NCBI GenBank assembly: GCA_022510405.1
Contig: JAFLTP010000016.1
Span: 1 to 64,000 of the forward strand
Length of the DNA stretch: 64,000 nt
Direction: 5' to 3'
From: Muribaculaceae bacterium
Lineage (GTDB): Bacteria; Bacteroidota; Bacteroidia; Bacteroidales; Muribaculaceae
Shown here: positions 59,716 through 64,000 of the stretch, in pieces
Numbering within the stretch: position 1 is the first letter of the stretch
Layout: each line of letters begins with the position of its first letter
Program-made: the position numbers and the translations under genes
The notes under the pieces: generated by a model
Database searches by the model: none
What the model was told of the DNA's origin: nothing
The model's input: only the letters and a program-made list of their open reading frames with translations

Positions 59716-61071
59716 ATGAAAACCATAGATTATAAAACAGCAGTAAAGTTAATTGAAGAAGGAGGCTCTCTCTCAAAAAAAGAAAGAATGAGACTTCAAA
59801 ATCAACGCTTGCATGAACTGGTGGAATATGTTAGGTTAAATTCTCCTTATTTCAAGGAACTCTATAGGGATTTACCGGAAAATTTTACTTTGGAAGATCT
59901 TCCTATCACTACCAAGAAAGCCATGCAGGATAATTATAGCGAGTGGCTAACAAACCCTGATTTAAATAAGGATGTCGTCAGGAAATATCTTGATCGGGAT
60001 ATTTCTGACAATTCTTTGTTATTGGATAAATGCACTGCCTTGCAGACAAGTGGTTCCACTGGTGAACCCCTAATGATGGTTCGGGATGATTACCATAACA
60101 AAATACATGGAGCATTAGTGAATCATCGGTTGATGAGAGGATTGGATCCAAATATATTAAATCCTTCGAAATATAAAATTGCAACCGTGATACACACCTC
60201 TCCGGGAGCCTCAAGCTACAATGGTTATCTTCGGGCACTGGCAGCCTTCCCGGATTATGTGCAGAATATGTTGGCTATTTCTGTTTTGGAAGATATTGAT
60301 ACTATCGTAAAGAAACTGAATGATTTTCAACCCGATGTTGTAACTGGTTATGCCTCCTCGTTAATACTTCTTGCAAAAGAAAAGAAGGAAGGGAGATTGA
60401 ATATTAATCCGAAATTGATAGCCAATTCAGCAGAACTGCTTTCGGATAAAGGTTATTTTGAACTTGAAGATGCATTCCGTTGCAAAGTAATCAATAATTA
60501 TTGCATGACTGAGGGAGGTGAAGTGGCAATGGCAAATGGAGGTCCTGAAATGAAACTCAATGAAGATTGGGTTATCGTGGAACCGGTGGATAAAAATCTT
60601 CTACCGGTGAAGGATCGCACCAAATTTTCAGACGGAATTCTTATAACAGATCTAAGTAACTTCGTGCAACCAATAATCCGTTATTACGTGGGTGACAGAG
60701 TGAAAATTGTAGAACCGCAAGACCACACATCACTTCCTGAATTGAAGATTGACGGCCGGACACATCCATTTTTTACTTTGGCTGGGAAGAAATACACAAT
60801 GGTATTTATTCTTACTAAAGCAGAAGTGTGGCCCGGATTAATGAAAATTCAGGTTGTACAGATTTCCCCCGACACTCTTGAAATAAGAGGGGTATGTTTC
60901 CCGGGTGAAAATCCAAATGAAGTTTTGGATGGATTGAGTAAACAATTGGAAAAATATTTTCACGATAACGGATGCAAAGGAGCACATGTCACTTACTCTT
61001 TGCAACCTCTTCTCCATAATAAAAAAGGCGGTAAAATTCCTGAATACGTTAATTTGATGAATCAGGATTAA
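59716..61071 (+). CDS. PaaK/F390-synthetase-like adenylate-forming enzyme
   Basis: LQTSGSTGEPLMMVRDD, NNYCMTEGGEVA, VQPIIRYYVGDRV; no attached carrier domain. Confidence 0.8.
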   Translation: MKTIDYKTAVKLIEEGGSLSKKERMRLQNQRLHELVEYVRLNSPYFKELYRDLPENFTLEDLPITTKKAMQDNYSEWLTNPDLNKDVVRKYLDRDISDNSLLLDKCTALQTSGSTGEPLMMVRDDYHNKIHGALVNHRLMRGLDPNILNPSKYKIATVIHTSPGASSYNGYLRALAAFPDYVQNMLAISVLEDIDTIVKKLNDFQPDVVTGYASSLILLAKEKKEGRLNINPKLIANSAELLSDKGYFELEDAFRCKVINNYCMTEGGEVAMANGGPEMKLNEDWVIVEPVDKNLLPVKDRTKFSDGILITDLSNFVQPIIRYYVGDRVKIVEPQDHTSLPELKIDGRTHPFFTLAGKKYTMVFILTKAEVWPGLMKIQVVQISPDTLEIRGVCFPGENPNEVLDGLSKQLEKYFHDNGCKGAHVTYSLQPLLHNKKGGKIPEYVNLMNQD

Positions 61072-61084
61072 GAGAGCATTGTAA

Positions 61085-63325
61085 ATGGTTAAGAGTTCCA
61101 TTAAGAGAATCAATAAAGCCATCGGAGCCAACGGTATTTTTCTTATCGTTGTTGCGGCTGCATTGCTGATTGCCATTTACATTATAATGTACCAATTCAC
61201 ACGTAATGAGATTAATGAAGATGTGAAACTAAGGGCCCAAAGTGAACTCTCGGCTAAAAGTCTCACAATTCAGAAAATCATGAATGAGGTGGAAACTGCC
61301 GTTAGAAATCATGCTGATGATGTCACAAGATTTATAAATCATCCGGATTCAATGTTTTCTGTTGCTAAAAATCTGGTGGAATTGAATCCGAATATAACAG
61401 GCAGTTCAGTTTCTTTCATAGAAAATTTCTATCCATCTCGGGGTAAATGGTTTGAGGCTTATGCTGTAAGGGATTCAGTGGGAAATATTTCAACCATGCA
61501 ACTTGGTTCGGAAACTCATGACTATTTCAAAAGTGAATTTTTCATTAAGCCGGTAAATTTAGGCAAAGCCGTATGGACAAATCCTTATCTTGACAGTGAA
61601 GGAGCCAAGATGATGCTTACCACCTATTCGGTGCCGATATATGACAATCAAGGGAAAGTAATCGCTGTCCTGGATGCCGATATTTCTTTAGATTGGCTTG
61701 ATGAAGTGTTGACAGTGGAATACGCATATCCCTCGAGCTATCATGTTCTGCTTTCCAAAACTGGACAGTTGATGTCGGTGGCAGACAGAAATTTCTTGAT
61801 GAAAACTATTCCGGAAATGAGTGAGTCATATGGTAATGACACTTTTCTTCCCTTAAATGACGGAATGTTATCAGGAAAAACCGGTGAAACCATTATAGTA
61901 GATAAAAAAGGGAATAAATACCAATCTTTTTATATGCCGGTTGATGATGATACGGGTTGGTCAATCGCGATAATTAATTCTGAAAAGGAAATCTTCGCGG
62001 ATTTCCATAAGATGCGTGTCACTCTTCTGTGGCTAAGTATTGCAGGATTTTTAATTTTGGTTCTTATCATACTGAGAACGATCCTTAATATTAAAAAACT
62101 TGAGAAAGTTTCTACGGAACGTGAAAGAATCAGAAGTGAACTGCAGATCGCTTCATCTATACAGTCGGGTATGTTGCCTAAAGAAAATGTTTTGGAGGGG
62201 GCAAATGAAAAGATCGATATAGAACCTTATCTGGAACCGGCAAAAGAAGTCGGAGGTGACCTTTATGATTACTTCATAAAAGATAACTTCCTATACTTCT
62301 GTATCGGGGACGTAAGTGGCAAAGGAGTGCCGGCATCTCTTTTCATGGCTGTGGCACGTTCTCTTTTCAGGGCTTTGGCTTCAAATTCTGTGGAACCCTC
62401 CAAAGTGATTTACGGAATGAACAATACCTTGGCGGAATTTAATGAAAAGGAAATGTTTGTGACTTTATTTTTAGGAATCCTTGATTTAAAGACCGGTAGA
62501 TTAAATTATTGCAATGCAGGACATGATGCTCCTGTTATTTTAGACTCAAATGGAGTCGACTCCATAAATGTGTTTCCTAATCTTCCTTTGGGAATTTTCC
62601 CGGATTTCGATTTTAAGCAACAGATGGTGCAGCTCCGAAAAAATTCAATCCTTTTTCTTTTCACTGATGGTGTCACTGAAGCAATGAACATTGAAAAGGA
62701 AGAATTCGGCGAAGAAAGATTGATGCGGGATCTTAAGAAGATTTACTCTAACAAGTTAAATATAAGTCCCAAAGAATTGATTTCTGAACTCTTGTTTATG
62801 ATCAAAGATTTCGTAGGAAAAGCCGAACAAAGCGATGATCTCACCATGCTTGCTTTCAAATTCAATAGGTCTGACTCATTTGTGGAACAACATATTTCTT
62901 TAAAGAATAATATAAATGAAATCGGCAAATTAAATAACTTTGTAGAAAATATTTGCACACAACAAAATCTTCCGCCGGAACTTATCATGGATTTGAAATT
63001 GGCTATTGAAGAGGTTGTAGCGAATACCATAAATTATGGTTTTGACAAAATTGAGGATGCTAAAATATCGGTTAGTCTGAAATTTAAACCTAATGAAGTT
63101 CTAATTGAAATAAAGGATAATGGAAAGGCTTTTGATCCTACAATATCATCGGAAGTAAATATTGATGCTGCTTTGGAAGAACGAACCATCGGAGGTTTAG
63201 GACTTTTCTTAGTCAAGCAACTCACCGATTCCATCTCATACCGACGAGTTGATAACCTAAATATCCTCTCCCTCTCCAAAAATTACAATAACAACAATAA
63301 CAACAATAACAACAATAACAACTAA
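61085..63325 (+). CDS. Membrane sensor (Cache-like) - PP2C/SpoIIE phosphatase - HATPase protein
   Basis: Two TM helices flanking an extracytoplasmic domain; SSIQSGMLPKE...EVGGDLYDYF...GDVSGKGVPASLFMA; C-term LKLAIEEVVANTINYGF...IKDNGKAFDP...GGLGLFLVKQ. Confidence 0.88.
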   Translation: MVKSSIKRINKAIGANGIFLIVVAAALLIAIYIIMYQFTRNEINEDVKLRAQSELSAKSLTIQKIMNEVETAVRNHADDVTRFINHPDSMFSVAKNLVELNPNITGSSVSFIENFYPSRGKWFEAYAVRDSVGNISTMQLGSETHDYFKSEFFIKPVNLGKAVWTNPYLDSEGAKMMLTTYSVPIYDNQGKVIAVLDADISLDWLDEVLTVEYAYPSSYHVLLSKTGQLMSVADRNFLMKTIPEMSESYGNDTFLPLNDGMLSGKTGETIIVDKKGNKYQSFYMPVDDDTGWSIAIINSEKEIFADFHKMRVTLLWLSIAGFLILVLIILRTILNIKKLEKVSTERERIRSELQIASSIQSGMLPKENVLEGANEKIDIEPYLEPAKEVGGDLYDYFIKDNFLYFCIGDVSGKGVPASLFMAVARSLFRALASNSVEPSKVIYGMNNTLAEFNEKEMFVTLFLGILDLKTGRLNYCNAGHDAPVILDSNGVDSINVFPNLPLGIFPDFDFKQQMVQLRKNSILFLFTDGVTEAMNIEKEEFGEERLMRDLKKIYSNKLNISPKELISELLFMIKDFVGKAEQSDDLTMLAFKFNRSDSFVEQHISLKNNINEIGKLNNFVENICTQQNLPPELIMDLKLAIEEVVANTINYGFDKIEDAKISVSLKFKPNEVLIEIKDNGKAFDPTISSEVNIDAALEERTIGGLGLFLVKQLTDSISYRRVDNLNILSLSKNYNNNNNNNNNNNN
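63287..63322 (+). repeat. (AATAACAAC)4 nonamer repeat encoding a C-terminal poly-Asn tail
   Basis: Four exact 9-bp units directly before the TAA stop. Confidence 0.95.
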
Positions 63326-63330
63326 ACTCA

Positions 63331-63633
63331 ATGAAAACAACAATCAAAGAAGAAGGAGATAAAATTTTAGTGACACTTGAAGGCGATCTTGACACTGCTG
63401 CTGCTCAGGAAACAGAAAAAGATTTCCAAACCCTTATGAATGCCAAAGACAAGAATATCATTATAGATTGCAAGAATTTAAACTATATATCTTCAAGTGG
63501 TCTTAGACTGTTCCTGAGTCTTCTTAAGAGTTGCAAACCAAACGGAAACTCTCTCACTCTTGAGAATCTTAACGACAACATCAAAAAGGTCTTCACAATG
63601 ACCGGATTCTCCTCGCTTTTCAATATCAAATGA
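63331..63633 (+). CDS. STAS domain anti-sigma factor antagonist-like protein
   Basis: 100 aa; KNIIIDCKNLNYISSSGLRLFLSLLK with candidate phospho-Ser. Confidence 0.88.
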   Translation: MKTTIKEEGDKILVTLEGDLDTAAAQETEKDFQTLMNAKDKNIIIDCKNLNYISSSGLRLFLSLLKSCKPNGNSLTLENLNDNIKKVFTMTGFSSLFNIK

Positions 63634-64000
63634 TTTATATTGAGGATTTAACTAAAAAGACTTCTCAAAAAGAGCAATCGGAAATAGGGCGTAAACTGCT
63701 GTTACGGGGTTTACAAACTGAATACGGTATAACTCAAATACCCGAAATTTTTTTTGCAGAATTTGGTAAGCCTTTTTTCAAATCTCATCCTCAAATTCAT
63801 TTCAATATCAGTCATTGCCAGAAAGCAGTGGCTTGCATACTTTCTCATAATGAAGTAGGAATTGATGTAGAAAGCATCAATCCTTTCGATAAAGATTTAG
63901 CCGAATATATCTCTAATGATGAAGAATTAAAATGGATTCTTAACCATCATGATCCGGCTCTCGCTTTCACAATTCTTTGGACCAAGAAAGAAAGTTATTG
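63630..64000 (+). CDS. 4'-phosphopantetheinyl transferase superfamily protein (truncated by window end)
   Basis: Translated by hand from ATG at 63630: MIYIEDLTKKTSQKEQSEIGRKLLLRG...FNISHCQKAVACILSHNEVGIDVESI...LWTKKESY, with Sfp-type GIDVE and WTKKES motifs. Confidence 0.85.
   Translation, partial: MIYIEDLTKKTSQKEQSEIGRKLLLRGLQTEYGITQIPEIFFAEFGKPFFKSHPQIHFNISHCQKAVACILSHNEVGIDVESINPFDKDLAEYISNDEELKWILNHHDPALAFTILWTKKESY

Noticed and set aside
1-64000. tRNA, rRNA, prophage or integrase genes
   Set aside because: No tRNA-like cloverleaf, rRNA motif, integrase or phage structural gene recognised in the intergenic regions or ORFs; a tRNAscan/Rfam run would be decisive

Overview
The window is a gene-dense Bacteroidales-type chromosomal segment. 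Evidence for this is the TAnnTTTG -7 promoter boxes, the T9SS-like C-terminal tails and the overall gene content. Positions 1-48.9 kb are mostly core genes: the 5' end of rpsF, two secreted proteins, a tricorn-like protease, dnaE, trxA, an NlpC/P60 peptidase, ribE, cmk, ispH, tadA, menA, dnaB, a complete glycine-cleavage operon (gcvT-H-PA-PB-lpd), def, ettA, a CYTH protein, MerR and M23 genes, alaS, holA, a CPBP protease, lptB, udk, mlaE/F-like genes, lipB, lipA, serB, dsbD, ddh, an AspT-type transporter and rpmE2. Several intergenic regions hold short tandem repeats, and 44.08-44.43 kb is a repeat island. The most interesting region is 48,998-64,000, a tightly packed same-strand operon. It encodes a MATE transporter fused to an anti-sigma/HATPase-like domain, a 2974-aa NRPS (A-T-C-A-T-C-A-T-reductase), a free-standing PaaK-like adenylate-forming enzyme, a sensor-PP2C(SpoIIE)-HATPase protein, a STAS anti-anti-sigma-like protein and a 4'-phosphopantetheinyl transferase. 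The last gene runs off the window end and is absent from the supplied ORF track. This looks like a biosynthetic cluster for a reductively released (aldehyde or alcohol) acyl-peptide, carrying its own partner-switching components, one of them built into the exporter. All calls come from reading the sequence by eye; no database searches were run.
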